Positions 50,252-58,848 of a stretch of 64,000 nucleotides of DNA are shown piece by piece (the stretch's first letter is position 1; each line of letters starts with the position of its first letter). This DNA is from JANQMY01 sp965228775 (GTDB lineage: Bacteria > Pseudomonadota > Alphaproteobacteria > JANQMY01), in assembly GCA_965228775.1 (NCBI GenBank), contig OZ245840.1, positions 992,001 to 1,056,000 of the forward strand. The letters are read 5' to 3'. A model generated the notes under the pieces. That model made no database searches. It was not told the origin of the DNA and saw only the letters and a program-made list of their open reading frames with translations. A program made the position numbers and the translations under genes.

Positions 50252-51502
50252 TTGGGCGATCTGAAAAAACAGGCATGCGCGATTGTCGATGACATGCGCG
50301 AGACACTTGTCACCTTATCTCACCACATTCACGAAAACCCAGAGCTTGCGTTTCACGAGGTTAAAGCCGCTAAAGCGCTGACCCAAGCTGTGGAAGACCA
50401 AGGGTTGCCCGTTACCAGAGAGGCCTTTGGACTGAAAACAGGCTATGCCGCTGAATTCGGTGCCAGTACCGAAAATGGTACGATGGCGATCTTATCGGAA
50501 TACGACGCTTTGCCGGGCATCGGTCATGCGTGTGGGCATAACATTATCGCCACGGCCGGGCTGGGGGCTGCGCTCGCACTTTCAAAAATAGATGGGCTTA
50601 AAGGGAAAGTCCGTTATCTGGGCACCCCTGCAGAAGAAAGCGGCGGCGGCAAGGAAATCATGGCGCAAAACGGTGCGTTCGACAGTGTCGATGCAGCCAT
50701 GATGGTTCATCCTGCCGGGATGGATCTGACCACAATGCCAAGCATAGCCCTCTCCAGCGTGGAAGCCGTTTATGAAGGGCGCAGCGCCCATGCATCGGCC
50801 ATGCCGCATCGCGGGCTCAATGCACTTGATGGGGTTATCCTGTCTTATCAGGCCATAGCCGCATTGCGCCAACACATCAGGCCGTCGGAGCGCATACACG
50901 GCATTATCACGGATGGCGGCAAAGCGCCCAACATTGTCCCGGATCGCGCTGCTGCCCTTTATTACATCCGTGCACAGAATGCTCAGGCGCTCGCTGTTCT
51001 GAAGGAACGGGTTAAAAACTGTCTCGAATCCGGCGCAACGGCGTCGGGTACGTCTGTCACGTTGAATTGGGCCCAAGTCGACTACCTGGACCTCAAGACA
51101 AACGACCGGCTTGCAAAATCTTACGATGCCAATATCCGCCGCTTAGGCCGAACACCTATTGATGCGTCATCCCTGCCCTCAAGCTTCGCGGGCAGTACGG
51201 ATATGGGCAATGTGAGCCATCGTGTCCCCTCGATCCACCCCATGATTGCCTGCGCGCCTTCCAACGTGGTCATCCACAATCCGGAGTTCACAAAATGGGC
51301 CGGGTCGGACAAAGGCGATGAAGCGGTTTTGGACGGTGCAAAAGCCATGGCCATGACGGCAATCGACTATTTCAACGACGCAGATTTGCGTTCAGCCGCC
51401 AAGGACGAATTCGATGCATCAGGCGACGCATCTCGCGAAGCCGTGTCCATGTCCTTCGACGAAAACGGTGTGATGGAAATTGGTGGATGCGGGTGCGCGT
51501 AA
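50252..51502 (+). CDS. M20 family metallopeptidase/amidohydrolase
   Basis: 416 residues. Zinc-site motif HACGHN near residue 96, the catalytic Glu/metal region TPAEESGGGK near 128, and the dimerisation domain around HASAMPHRGLNALDGVIL. Closest in layout to AbgB/amidohydrolase-like members that cleave N-acyl or p-aminobenzoyl-glutamate-type bonds. The start is TTG, with AAAGGG eight bases upstream. The C-terminal GGCGCA is cysteine-bearing and unusual. Confidence 0.88.
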   Translation: MGDLKKQACAIVDDMRETLVTLSHHIHENPELAFHEVKAAKALTQAVEDQGLPVTREAFGLKTGYAAEFGASTENGTMAILSEYDALPGIGHACGHNIIATAGLGAALALSKIDGLKGKVRYLGTPAEESGGGKEIMAQNGAFDSVDAAMMVHPAGMDLTTMPSIALSSVEAVYEGRSAHASAMPHRGLNALDGVILSYQAIAALRQHIRPSERIHGIITDGGKAPNIVPDRAAALYYIRAQNAQALAVLKERVKNCLESGATASGTSVTLNWAQVDYLDLKTNDRLAKSYDANIRRLGRTPIDASSLPSSFAGSTDMGNVSHRVPSIHPMIACAPSNVVIHNPEFTKWAGSDKGDEAVLDGAKAMAMTAIDYFNDADLRSAAKDEFDASGDASREAVSMSFDENGVMEIGGCGCA

Positions 51503-51512
51503 TCAAAGCGCC

Positions 51513-52298
51513 CTAAACTTCGAGCCAGCCTTCCAGAAAATCCATCACAGCGGCCTTGTAGAGCGGATGCGGGATTGCATACATATGATCGCAGCCCGGA
51601 AGTGTGACTGCTTTAGCGCCGGGTATGGCATCAGCCAAATCCTGCGGATTGCCGACCAGCGTATCGCGCTGTCCGGCAACCACCAATACCGGAATTCGGA
51701 TTGCACCTAAGTCTTCAAGCGCGATGACTTTTCGCGGCGCTCGCGCGCAAGCCGCCAGGGCTTGCCGGTCCTCCCCCTGTTGCTCCGCGAATAAACGAAA
51801 CCCTTTTGCGAGCGGATCGGAGATATTGTCCGGGTTTTCTTCCTCTAACGCCGCCCCTAAGTCCGGCCGGTTTGCATCCAGATCGAAAAAACCTTTTCCG
51901 ATGCCGCCAAAGATCGCATTCGAAAACCGATCGGGATTGGACAGGACGCTATAAATGGAGATCGCACCGCCCATGGAATATCCCATGATGTCCGCCGTCT
52001 TGATCCCGGCATCATCCATCACCGCAACAACATCCGCCGACATGGCCTCAAGGTCATAGGCCTCTGCCTCGTGAAACTTCGTGCTTTCGCCATGACCGCG
52101 ATTATCCAGCGCTATAACGCGGCGCCCCTTGGCTTCGAATGCTGCATACCATCCGGTTCGCTGCCAGTTCTCCAGACGATTTGAGGCAAATCCGTGAACG
52201 AGAACGATGGGATCCCCAGCCGCCTCCTGGTTCAGATCATCATAGGCAATGTCGGCGTTTCCTGATGATACGGTGGGCACATCCCTCTCCTTCGGCAT
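51513..52298 (-). CDS. Alpha/beta hydrolase
   Basis: 261 residues. Oxyanion LVHGFASNRLENWQRTGW, nucleophile elbow GYSMGG, a late Asp in AGQRDTLVG and catalytic His in GCDHMYAIPHP complete the triad. Esterase or lactonase-type activity is likely; substrate unknown. Convergent with the M20 gene (10-base gap) and divergent from the NYN gene. Confidence 0.88.
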   Translation of the reverse strand: MPKERDVPTVSSGNADIAYDDLNQEAAGDPIVLVHGFASNRLENWQRTGWYAAFEAKGRRVIALDNRGHGESTKFHEAEAYDLEAMSADVVAVMDDAGIKTADIMGYSMGGAISIYSVLSNPDRFSNAIFGGIGKGFFDLDANRPDLGAALEEENPDNISDPLAKGFRLFAEQQGEDRQALAACARAPRKVIALEDLGAIRIPVLVVAGQRDTLVGNPQDLADAIPGAKAVTLPGCDHMYAIPHPLYKAAVMDFLEGWLEV

Positions 52299-52442
52299 TC
52301 TTATTGCGGTTTAGAGCCGTGTTGCGCCGACCAATAGGCCATGGTGCAAAAAAATTTTCCAGCCCCAAAACAAGTTGAGTTGTGCAACCCCACGGAAGCG
52401 GGGTAACCTTTATGCCTGTATAAGCGTGATTTCGGGGGACAG

Positions 52443-53321
52443 GTGTTGGAGCCTGATCACAAACGGGCGATCGCCTTCATTGATGGAAGTAATGTTCGAT
52501 ATGCCGCCAAAGAGGCCTTTGGCGAAGATATCGGCAATTACAACCCTTTGGCCTTGGCCAAGCTGGTGTGCGAAGAAAACGGCTGGCAGCTCAATGGCGT
52601 ACACTTCTACCTAGGTGTTCCTGACATCAATGTGACAGAGGATGGACACTATGCCTGGATGAAGCGCTGCTCGCGCTGGCGGCGCCAGGGTGTTAATGTG
52701 TTCACACGTGCCCTACAGCATGATGTCTCGGGTGCGGCCCGCGAGAAAGGCATTGACGTTCGCCTCGCCTTAGATGTGATGGCCCATCATACGCGTGGCG
52801 ATTTTGATGTGGCGATCATTTTCAGCCAGGATCAAGACTTCTCAGAAGTCGTGGATGAAGTAAAGTCTGCCGCGCGCCTGCAAGGCCGGTGGATACAAGT
52901 GGTCAGCGCGTTTCCCCACAGTGACACATCGAACAATGACAAAGGTGTTGCCGGCACAATGCCGCTACACATTTCAGGCAATCTGTTTGGCCAGGCTTTG
53001 GACACGTCGGAGAACCGCAAGCTGCGTTTCGTCCCTCCAAAAGAGATTGCGTCAACCTCCGAAGAACCATCTTCAGCGCAGGATGGTGAGGCTCTCGCCG
53101 ATGATACGATCCTCGTTGAACGGCAATCGCGGCCCTATAGCTACTTCGTGTCGACCCTCGCAGCCGCTTATTTGCTGGGTACAGCTGTTACACTGGGACA
53201 TATGGTTTGGGGAACCGTCGATCCGTCTGCAGAGTTTGCGGATATGGCAACCCAACTGGAAACACTGGCGGGTGCCTTGACCTGGCCCGAATACTGGCTC
53301 AATAAGTTTTTCGACTTCTAA
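52443..53321 (+). CDS. NYN-domain (PIN-like nuclease fold) protein with C-terminal membrane anchor
   Basis: 292 residues. The NYN/DUF88 domain spans about 8-160: D14 in FIDGSNVRY, D105/D111 in IDVRLALDVM and D130/D132 in SQDQDFSE are the acidic metal-binding residues of PIN-like RNases. After a variable Ser/Glu-rich linker comes one transmembrane helix (about 235-256, VSTLAAAYLLGTAVTLGHMVW) and a short C-terminal tail. GTG start with GGGGACAG close upstream. Probably an RNase or RNA-processing factor held at the inner membrane; partner unknown. Confidence 0.85.
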   Translation: MLEPDHKRAIAFIDGSNVRYAAKEAFGEDIGNYNPLALAKLVCEENGWQLNGVHFYLGVPDINVTEDGHYAWMKRCSRWRRQGVNVFTRALQHDVSGAAREKGIDVRLALDVMAHHTRGDFDVAIIFSQDQDFSEVVDEVKSAARLQGRWIQVVSAFPHSDTSNNDKGVAGTMPLHISGNLFGQALDTSENRKLRFVPPKEIASTSEEPSSAQDGEALADDTILVERQSRPYSYFVSTLAAAYLLGTAVTLGHMVWGTVDPSAEFADMATQLETLAGALTWPEYWLNKFFDF

Positions 53322-53337
53322 AGGCCAAACAATCGTT

Positions 53338-54609
53338 TCAGGCCGATACTGCGCGCTCGTTTAACTGCCGTGTCCGCGCTTCAAGCTGGATGACGATTGC
53401 GCCGGAGACCGCAGCGAAAACTGCCGCCGCCGCAAGACACCCGATCACCCCCCACCATTGATAGAACAGTCCGGAAAACAGTGTGCCCACCAATCGGCCC
53501 GCCGCGTTGGACATATAGTAAAATCCGACATTCAAAGACACGTCCCTTGCCTTGGAGAAGGTGAGGATCAGATAAGAGTGAACGGAGGAATTGACCGCAA
53601 ACACAATTCCGAAGGCGAAAAGGCCAAGTGTGATTATCCAACCAAGCGCCGGGACGCTGTCTTCGTCGAAACCGCCCTCTCCATTCATCATAACATAAAT
53701 AGCAATAGCCAACAGGGCCGGTATTGCCGACAGACCAAAAGCCCAAAACCGTGCAGCAGCAACCTCTTGACTTTGTCCGTCTACTGACTGACCGATGATC
53801 CGCGGCGTTACGGATTGCACAAAACCGTAGCCGATTACCCAAAGTGCCAAGAAGGTGCCAACTTCCAGGAATGTCCAGCCCAGCACATCGTACAAGAACA
53901 CCGGAACGCCAACCACAAACCAGATGTCGCGTGCACCGAACAGGAAGAACCGCGCAGCACTAAGCAGGTTCACTTGAACATCTTTTGAAAAGACCTGTTG
54001 AAACGGCAAACCTGGCTGCTTGGCCGTCAAATCGCTCGGCAAGTAAGCACGCACCGCCACCAGAACGATCACGAGCCCAAGAGCGAGAACAATCAACCCC
54101 TCCGAGAAGCCAAGCATTTGAAGCAAAAACGCGCCTAAGAAAAATCCAACGCCCTTAAGAGCATTCTTCGATCCCGTAAGGACGGCAACCCACCGAAACA
54201 ATATGGAGTTTTGGTCCTCCGGCGTCGCGAGCTTGACGCCACTTTTTGCGGACATTTTTGTCAGGTCTTTGGCAATACCGGCAAGCCCTTGAGCCGCGAC
54301 CACATAGGCAACGGAAAACGCAACCGACCACTCAGTATTGAGCTGGGACAGCATGCCAAGCGCTAGAATTTGCAAAGTAAGCCCACTGAACAATGTGCGT
54401 TGCAATCCGAAACGGGCGCCGATCCACCCGCCAACAAGATTCGTCACCACACCGAAGAATTCGTAGAGAAGAAACAGAAAGGCGAGCTGAAATGGTGTGT
54501 ATCCAAGATGGTGAAAATGCAACAGCACCAGCATGCGCAGTGCACCGTCCGTAAGCGTGAAGCCCCAATAGGCTCCGGTGACTGACAAATATCCCCGAAG
54601 ATCTGTCAT
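53338..54609 (-). CDS. arsJ: ArsJ organoarsenical efflux MFS transporter
   Basis: 423 residues, 12 predicted transmembrane segments. The N-terminus DLRGYLSVTGAYWGFTLTDGALRMLVLLHFH and the LFRWVAVLTGSKNALKGVGFFLGAFLLQ segment are typical of ArsJ. ArsJ exports 1-arseno-3-phosphoglycerate, made when GAPDH uses arsenate in place of phosphate. It is directly downstream of the gapdh gene (24 bases) and arsR, the standard operon. Confidence 0.9.
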   Translation of the reverse strand: MTDLRGYLSVTGAYWGFTLTDGALRMLVLLHFHHLGYTPFQLAFLFLLYEFFGVVTNLVGGWIGARFGLQRTLFSGLTLQILALGMLSQLNTEWSVAFSVAYVVAAQGLAGIAKDLTKMSAKSGVKLATPEDQNSILFRWVAVLTGSKNALKGVGFFLGAFLLQMLGFSEGLIVLALGLVIVLVAVRAYLPSDLTAKQPGLPFQQVFSKDVQVNLLSAARFFLFGARDIWFVVGVPVFLYDVLGWTFLEVGTFLALWVIGYGFVQSVTPRIIGQSVDGQSQEVAAARFWAFGLSAIPALLAIAIYVMMNGEGGFDEDSVPALGWIITLGLFAFGIVFAVNSSVHSYLILTFSKARDVSLNVGFYYMSNAAGRLVGTLFSGLFYQWWGVIGCLAAAAVFAAVSGAIVIQLEARTRQLNERAVSA

Positions 54610-54633
54610 CAGCCTTTTCCTAGCCCGTGAAGT

Positions 54634-55680
54634 TTATTTCATCGATTGCGCGACTTTGACCCCGAGTTCCACAAGCCGGTAAGCATAGGCAAACTCATTG
54701 TCATACCACGCCAGGATTTTGACCTGCGTACCGTCTACCACCATCGTTGAAGGACCGTCGACAATCGACGAACGCACATCGTTCACATAATCGACCGAAA
54801 CGAGTGGCCGCGTTTCAAATTCTAATATTCCGTAGAGGGATGATTTTGCCGCCTCCTCGAACAAAGCATTCACCTCCTCAACGGTGGTTTGCCGCTTTAC
54901 CTCAAACACGCAATCCGTAAGCGACGCATTCAAAAGCGGTACCCGCACAGCCACGCCGTTGAGTTTTCCTTTTAACTCCGGGTAGATCAATGTAATGGCG
55001 GTTGCCGACCCGGTGGTCGTGGGAATAAGTGACATAAGGGATGACCGCGCGCGCCGCAGATCCTTATGGGGCGCATCAATGATGGTTTGTGTATTCGTTA
55101 CGTCGTGAACAGTTGTAATTGCTCCATGTTCGATGCCCAGCCCCTCATGAATGACTTTCACGACCGGTGCGAGGCAATTGGTGGTGCACGAAGCGGCCGT
55201 AACGATATGATCTGAAGACGGATCATAGAGATGATCATTGACCCCCATAACGATATTCCGCGCCCCTTCCTTGACCGGCGCCGAGACAACAACTTTCTTG
55301 ACCCCTAAATCGAAATAGGGCGCGAGAACATCCGGCTTCTTGAAAGCCCCCGTACACTCAAGCACGAGATCAACGCCACTTTCTTTCCAAGGCACGTCGG
55401 CAGGGGCGTCACAATTCGTGTAGCGCACTGGTTGATCTCCAATGGACAACACGTTACCTGTGGCCGAAACGTCCATCCGCCAACGTCCATGAACGCTGTC
55501 GAATTCCAGCAAATGGGCAGCGGTCTCCGCGTCCCCCTTTGCTTCGTTGATGTGGACGATCTGGAACACCTCGCGCGTATCGAATTCTGTGGTCAAGCTT
55601 TCTTTACATCCGTCAAAAGCTGCGCGCGCGGCGAGCCTCCCCATCCGCCCAAAGCCGTTTATTCCTACACGAATGACCAT
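54634..55680 (-). CDS. gapdh: ArsJ-associated glyceraldehyde-3-phosphate dehydrogenase
   Basis: 348 residues. Rossmann NGFGRMGRLAARAAFDG at the N-terminus, catalytic C165 in AASCTTNCLAP, H192 in TTVHDVTNTQ and the C-terminal WYDNEFAYAYRLVEL. Beside housekeeping GAPDH it has the DSVHG and GRWRMD variant seen in the arsenate-linked group. It converts glyceraldehyde-3-phosphate and arsenate to 1-arseno-3-phosphoglycerate for ArsJ. The chosen ATG overlaps nothing upstream; GAGGGACAT precedes it. Confidence 0.9.
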   Translation of the reverse strand: MVIRVGINGFGRMGRLAARAAFDGCKESLTTEFDTREVFQIVHINEAKGDAETAAHLLEFDSVHGRWRMDVSATGNVLSIGDQPVRYTNCDAPADVPWKESGVDLVLECTGAFKKPDVLAPYFDLGVKKVVVSAPVKEGARNIVMGVNDHLYDPSSDHIVTAASCTTNCLAPVVKVIHEGLGIEHGAITTVHDVTNTQTIIDAPHKDLRRARSSLMSLIPTTTGSATAITLIYPELKGKLNGVAVRVPLLNASLTDCVFEVKRQTTVEEVNALFEEAAKSSLYGILEFETRPLVSVDYVNDVRSSIVDGPSTMVVDGTQVKILAWYDNEFAYAYRLVELGVKVAQSMK

Positions 55681-55688
55681 ATGTCCCT

Positions 55689-56057
55689 CTATCTGGCTTT
55701 GCTCTGCTTGCGTCTTTTGACCGTGCCGCTCTTGGTGGCCATTGGCTTCTGCGCCATTTGGCAAATCTCAGGATGCCCCTGGCAACAATCATCCATCAGA
55801 AAGTCCAGCAAACTCCGCATTTGGACAAAGTCCACCGCATAGAAAATCTGCCGGCTTTCGCGCCGTGATGTGAGAAGGCCGCTTCGTTGAAACTCTTTCA
55901 GATGAAAAGACAAGGTCGTGGGCGCAACGCCCACACTGGCTGCTATATCGCCTGCCGAAACGCCGACGGGACCTGCCTTCACCAACTCTCGAAAAATCTT
56001 CAATCGGGTTTCATGCGCAAGCGCCGAAAGCCCCGCTATTGCATCTATTATTTCCAT
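55689..56057 (-). CDS. arsR: ArsR family arsenic-responsive repressor
   Basis: 122 residues. Winged helix-turn-helix with HETRLKIFRELVKAGP, then DIAASVGVAPTTLSFHLKEFQRSGLL. Three cysteines after the DNA-binding domain, C91, C92 and C99 (DDCCQGHPEIC), are a plausible As(III) site; the position differs from the C32-V-C34 type of E. coli. The dyad 3 bases before its ATG is a likely operator. A basic tail follows (KRRKQSKAR). First gene of the ars operon. Confidence 0.92.
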   Translation of the reverse strand: MEIIDAIAGLSALAHETRLKIFRELVKAGPVGVSAGDIAASVGVAPTTLSFHLKEFQRSGLLTSRRESRQIFYAVDFVQMRSLLDFLMDDCCQGHPEICQMAQKPMATKSGTVKRRKQSKAR

Positions 56058-56059
56058 AG

Positions 56060-56083
56060 TTCAACAATACTCGAATTATTGAA
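56060..56083. promoter_or_regulatory. Candidate ArsR operator
   Basis: TTCAACAAT (56060-56068), six-base spacer, ATTATTGAA (56075-56083); 8 of 9 arm positions are symmetric. It lies 3 bases upstream of the arsR start codon, as expected for autorepression of the ars operon. Confidence 0.55.
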
Positions 56084-56189
56084 TGAGATAAAATGAAGCT
56101 TTCGTAACAAAGTCTCATTCTGGTTGTGATTCACCCATTGTCCGGCTCCCTCAGTGCGTGTAGGGATGTATTAAGCCGATGCTGACACA

Positions 56190-56636
56190 ATGGCGAAACT
56201 GTTTCATCTCGCCGCAAAAGGTAATGCCAACGTGACTCTTTTCGCTCGTCTTTTCCTAGCCTTTGGGGCAATTGCCGTTCTTACCCCAATGGTGTCCGCT
56301 CAAGAAGCCGACGCGGAACCCCCCGTGGACGAAGTTGTGGTCGCGGAAATCGCCTACCCTGACTATTTTCAGGCTGATGGGGCTGGCACAGAAGATTGGG
56401 ACGCGATCGTGTGGCAGAAACGGTTGACCGTACTCACAGATCAATGCTGGGAAAACAAAAGGACAAAATTTGCGTCCGTTTGTTGGTCCGCATGTAAACA
56501 GGCCACTGATAAAGTCGCGGACACCAATCTGGAAAACACTTATTCACTAAGCAGTGCGCAAAAGCTCACGAAACGATGCGCCGATTTTTACAATCGCTTT
56601 GCAACTGCTTTCCGGGAAGATTCCAGCAACAAGTAA
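56190..56636 (+). CDS. Exported protein of unknown function
   Basis: 148 residues. A hydrophobic signal segment (LFARLFLAFGAIAVLTPMVSA) precedes a mature part with acidic N-terminus (EADAEPPVDEVVV) and four cysteines (DQCWE, VCWSACKQ, KRCAD) that could form two disulfides. No family recognised. Convergent with pstB; a rhizobial-type repeat fills the gap. Confidence 0.65.
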   Translation: MAKLFHLAAKGNANVTLFARLFLAFGAIAVLTPMVSAQEADAEPPVDEVVVAEIAYPDYFQADGAGTEDWDAIVWQKRLTVLTDQCWENKRTKFASVCWSACKQATDKVADTNLENTYSLSSAQKLTKRCADFYNRFATAFREDSSNK

Positions 56637-56676
56637 CGCCTGCCAATGGGCACCAGAACTGGTTCAATATAGCCCG

Positions 56677-56781
56677 GAAGTGCTCTATAGCGTTTCCAGG
56701 TGAAGTGGAATCCGGTTCACCGTCCGGAAACGCGCAAAACAAAGAGTCTGGAGCCGTTTTGAGTTTCAATCAAAACGGCTC
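56677..56781. repeat. Rhizobial-type intergenic repeat with perfect terminal hairpin
   Basis: AGCGTTTCCAGGTGAAGTGG, then CCGTCCGGAAACGCG, and the perfect hairpin AGCCGTTTTGA (56752-56762) / TCAAAACGGCT (56770-56780) ending at the pstB stop. The sequence matches the conserved repeat dispersed in many Hyphomicrobiales genomes. Confidence 0.6.
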
Positions 56782-57536
56782 TAGCCAAACCGGCCGGTAA
56801 TGTAGTCTTGAGTGCGCTGGTCTTTTGGATTTGTAAAAATCTCTGTGGTCGGTCCGGTCTCTACCAAATCCCCAAGGTGGAAGAAGGCCGTGCGCTGCGA
56901 GATACGAGCAGCCTGCTGCATGGAATGCGTCACAATCGCAATACAGTAATTCTCACGAAGCTCGTCAATCAGTTCTTCGATTTTTGCGGTTGCAATCGGA
57001 TCAAGGGCCGAGGTGGGCTCATCCATCAAAATCACTTCGGGGGAAACAGCGATCGCCCGTGCGATACACAAGCGCTGTTGCTGCCCACCGGAAAGCCCGG
57101 TCCCGGGCGAGCCGAGACGGTCTTTGACTTCATTCCAGAGCCCAGCTTTCTGGAGGCTCTCCTCAACGATAACGTCTAAGTCAGACTTTTTCGTTGCAAT
57201 GCCGTGCAGCTTCGGACCGAACGCAATATTGTCGAAAATGGACTTTGGAAACGGATTAGGCTTCTGAAACACCATGCCGACACGGGCACGCAGATGCACC
57301 ACGTCGATATCGCTGTGTACGTCCTGTCCGTCCAACCGTATGTCACCATCGACTCGCGCGATCGGAATTGTGTCGTTCATCCGATTAAGGCACCGGAGAT
57401 AGGTGGACTTGCCACAGCCGGATGGGCCGATCATTGCCATCACGGAACGGTCAGGAATATCCAGCGATACATTCTTGATCGCATGCGCGTTTCCGTAATA
57501 AACGTTTACGTTCTTTGTACTGAACTTCATGTCCAT
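56781..57536 (-). CDS. pstB: Phosphate ABC transporter ATP-binding protein
   Basis: 251 residues. Walker A GPSGCGKST (37-45), ABC signature LSGGQQQR (148-155), Walker B VILMDEP (168-174) and HSMQQAARISQRTAFF H-loop. It powers high-affinity phosphate uptake. Four bases after pstA on the same strand. phoU and phoB, the usual followers, are not adjacent; a repeat and a convergent gene come next. Confidence 0.97.
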   Translation of the reverse strand: MDMKFSTKNVNVYYGNAHAIKNVSLDIPDRSVMAMIGPSGCGKSTYLRCLNRMNDTIPIARVDGDIRLDGQDVHSDIDVVHLRARVGMVFQKPNPFPKSIFDNIAFGPKLHGIATKKSDLDVIVEESLQKAGLWNEVKDRLGSPGTGLSGGQQQRLCIARAIAVSPEVILMDEPTSALDPIATAKIEELIDELRENYCIAIVTHSMQQAARISQRTAFFHLGDLVETGPTTEIFTNPKDQRTQDYITGRFG

Positions 57537-57540
57537 GAGA

Positions 57541-58848
57541 CTACCACCGACGCTCGAACCGGCGGCGCAGCAATACTGCCAGAAGGTTCATGGCGATTAG
57601 GAAACTGAGTAGCACCATAATTGCACCACCCGTTTTGGCCACGAAGGCGCGCTCTGGACTATCGGCCCAGATAAAGATCTGAACCGGGAGAACGGTTGCT
57701 GGAGATGTGACACCCGTGGGAACGTCCACAATAAACGCCACCATACCAATCATCAGAAGCGGCGCCGTTTCGCCAAGCGCCTGCGCCATCCCAATGATGG
57801 TACCGGTCATCATACCTGGCATCGCCAAGGGCAATACGTGGTGAAATACTGTCTGCACATGAGAAGCACCAACCCCCAAACCGCCTTCGCGAATGGACGG
57901 CGGCACTGCTTTCAAAGATGCCCGCGAGGCAATGATAATTGTCGGTAATGTCATGAGCGCCAATACCAGGCCACCGACGAGTGGCGCCGATCGCGGCAAG
58001 CCGAAGAAATTCAAGAACACGGCCAAGCCCAACAAACCGAAAACAATCGACGGCACAGCAGCCAGATTGTTGATGTTCACCTCAATCAGATCTGTCCACC
58101 GGTTTTTCGGGGCGAACTCTTCCAAGTAGATCGCGGTCGCGACGCCTAAGGGAAAAGAAATCAACAGGGTGACGAATAGTGTCAAAGCTGACCCGACAAC
58201 GGCCCCCCAAATACCCGCCAATTCCGGCTCGCGGCTATCACCGGTTTGGAAGAAAGTAATGTTGAAGCGGCTTTCAATTCGGCCTTCTTCGGAAAGTTGG
58301 TCCAACCAGCCGAGCTGGTTGTCCTTCACGCGCCGCTCGTCTTCAGGCAGCGACCGGTCAATGAAGCCTTTGAAAACCGAGTCGGAATCATCTGAGAGCG
58401 GCACAGCGATCTCCGCCTTGGTTCCCACAAGAGACGGATTTTCCATAACAGCAGCTCGAACGAACAAGTCCGATCCGGACGAAATGATGCCTTTAAGTGC
58501 CTTGCGGTCACGCCGGGCCGTCACGTCCGGAAATTTCTCGCGGAGAGTCTTCGTAACAATCGAGCGATAGTCCGCCCTCGCAATAACTTCCGGATCGCCC
58601 GTCCCCTCTGGATCAATGATTTCTTGCTCAAGGTCGAATTCCAGGACCGCCATATGCTGGAAGAAAGCCGTGTGGCCCTGATAGATGATGCTGCCAATCA
58701 ACGCGACCAGAATCATCAGGGCCAACACAATCGCAAGGCGGCCATAGAAAACGAAGCGTGCCTCTGCGGCATATCGCTTTTTCAACAGGCGTTCGGCCTG
58801 CTCCGATGTATGGTACGCCGCTTTGTTTTGAACAGTTGTATCAGTCAT
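57541..58848 (-). CDS. pstA: Phosphate ABC transporter permease PstA (long form)
   Basis: 435 residues, longer than the usual ~300 because of an N-terminal extension of about 200 residues: one transmembrane helix followed by a periplasmic domain (DUF3333 type) with ARADYRSIVTKTLREKFPDVTARRDRKAL. The C-terminal permease core has RASLKAVPPSIREGGLGVGASHVQT and LGETAPL. Forms the channel with PstC. The start overlaps pstC by eight bases. Confidence 0.93.
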   Translation of the reverse strand: MTDTTVQNKAAYHTSEQAERLLKKRYAAEARFVFYGRLAIVLALMILVALIGSIIYQGHTAFFQHMAVLEFDLEQEIIDPEGTGDPEVIARADYRSIVTKTLREKFPDVTARRDRKALKGIISSGSDLFVRAAVMENPSLVGTKAEIAVPLSDDSDSVFKGFIDRSLPEDERRVKDNQLGWLDQLSEEGRIESRFNITFFQTGDSREPELAGIWGAVVGSALTLFVTLLISFPLGVATAIYLEEFAPKNRWTDLIEVNINNLAAVPSIVFGLLGLAVFLNFFGLPRSAPLVGGLVLALMTLPTIIIASRASLKAVPPSIREGGLGVGASHVQTVFHHVLPLAMPGMMTGTIIGMAQALGETAPLLMIGMVAFIVDVPTGVTSPATVLPVQIFIWADSPERAFVAKTGGAIMVLLSFLIAMNLLAVLLRRRFERRW

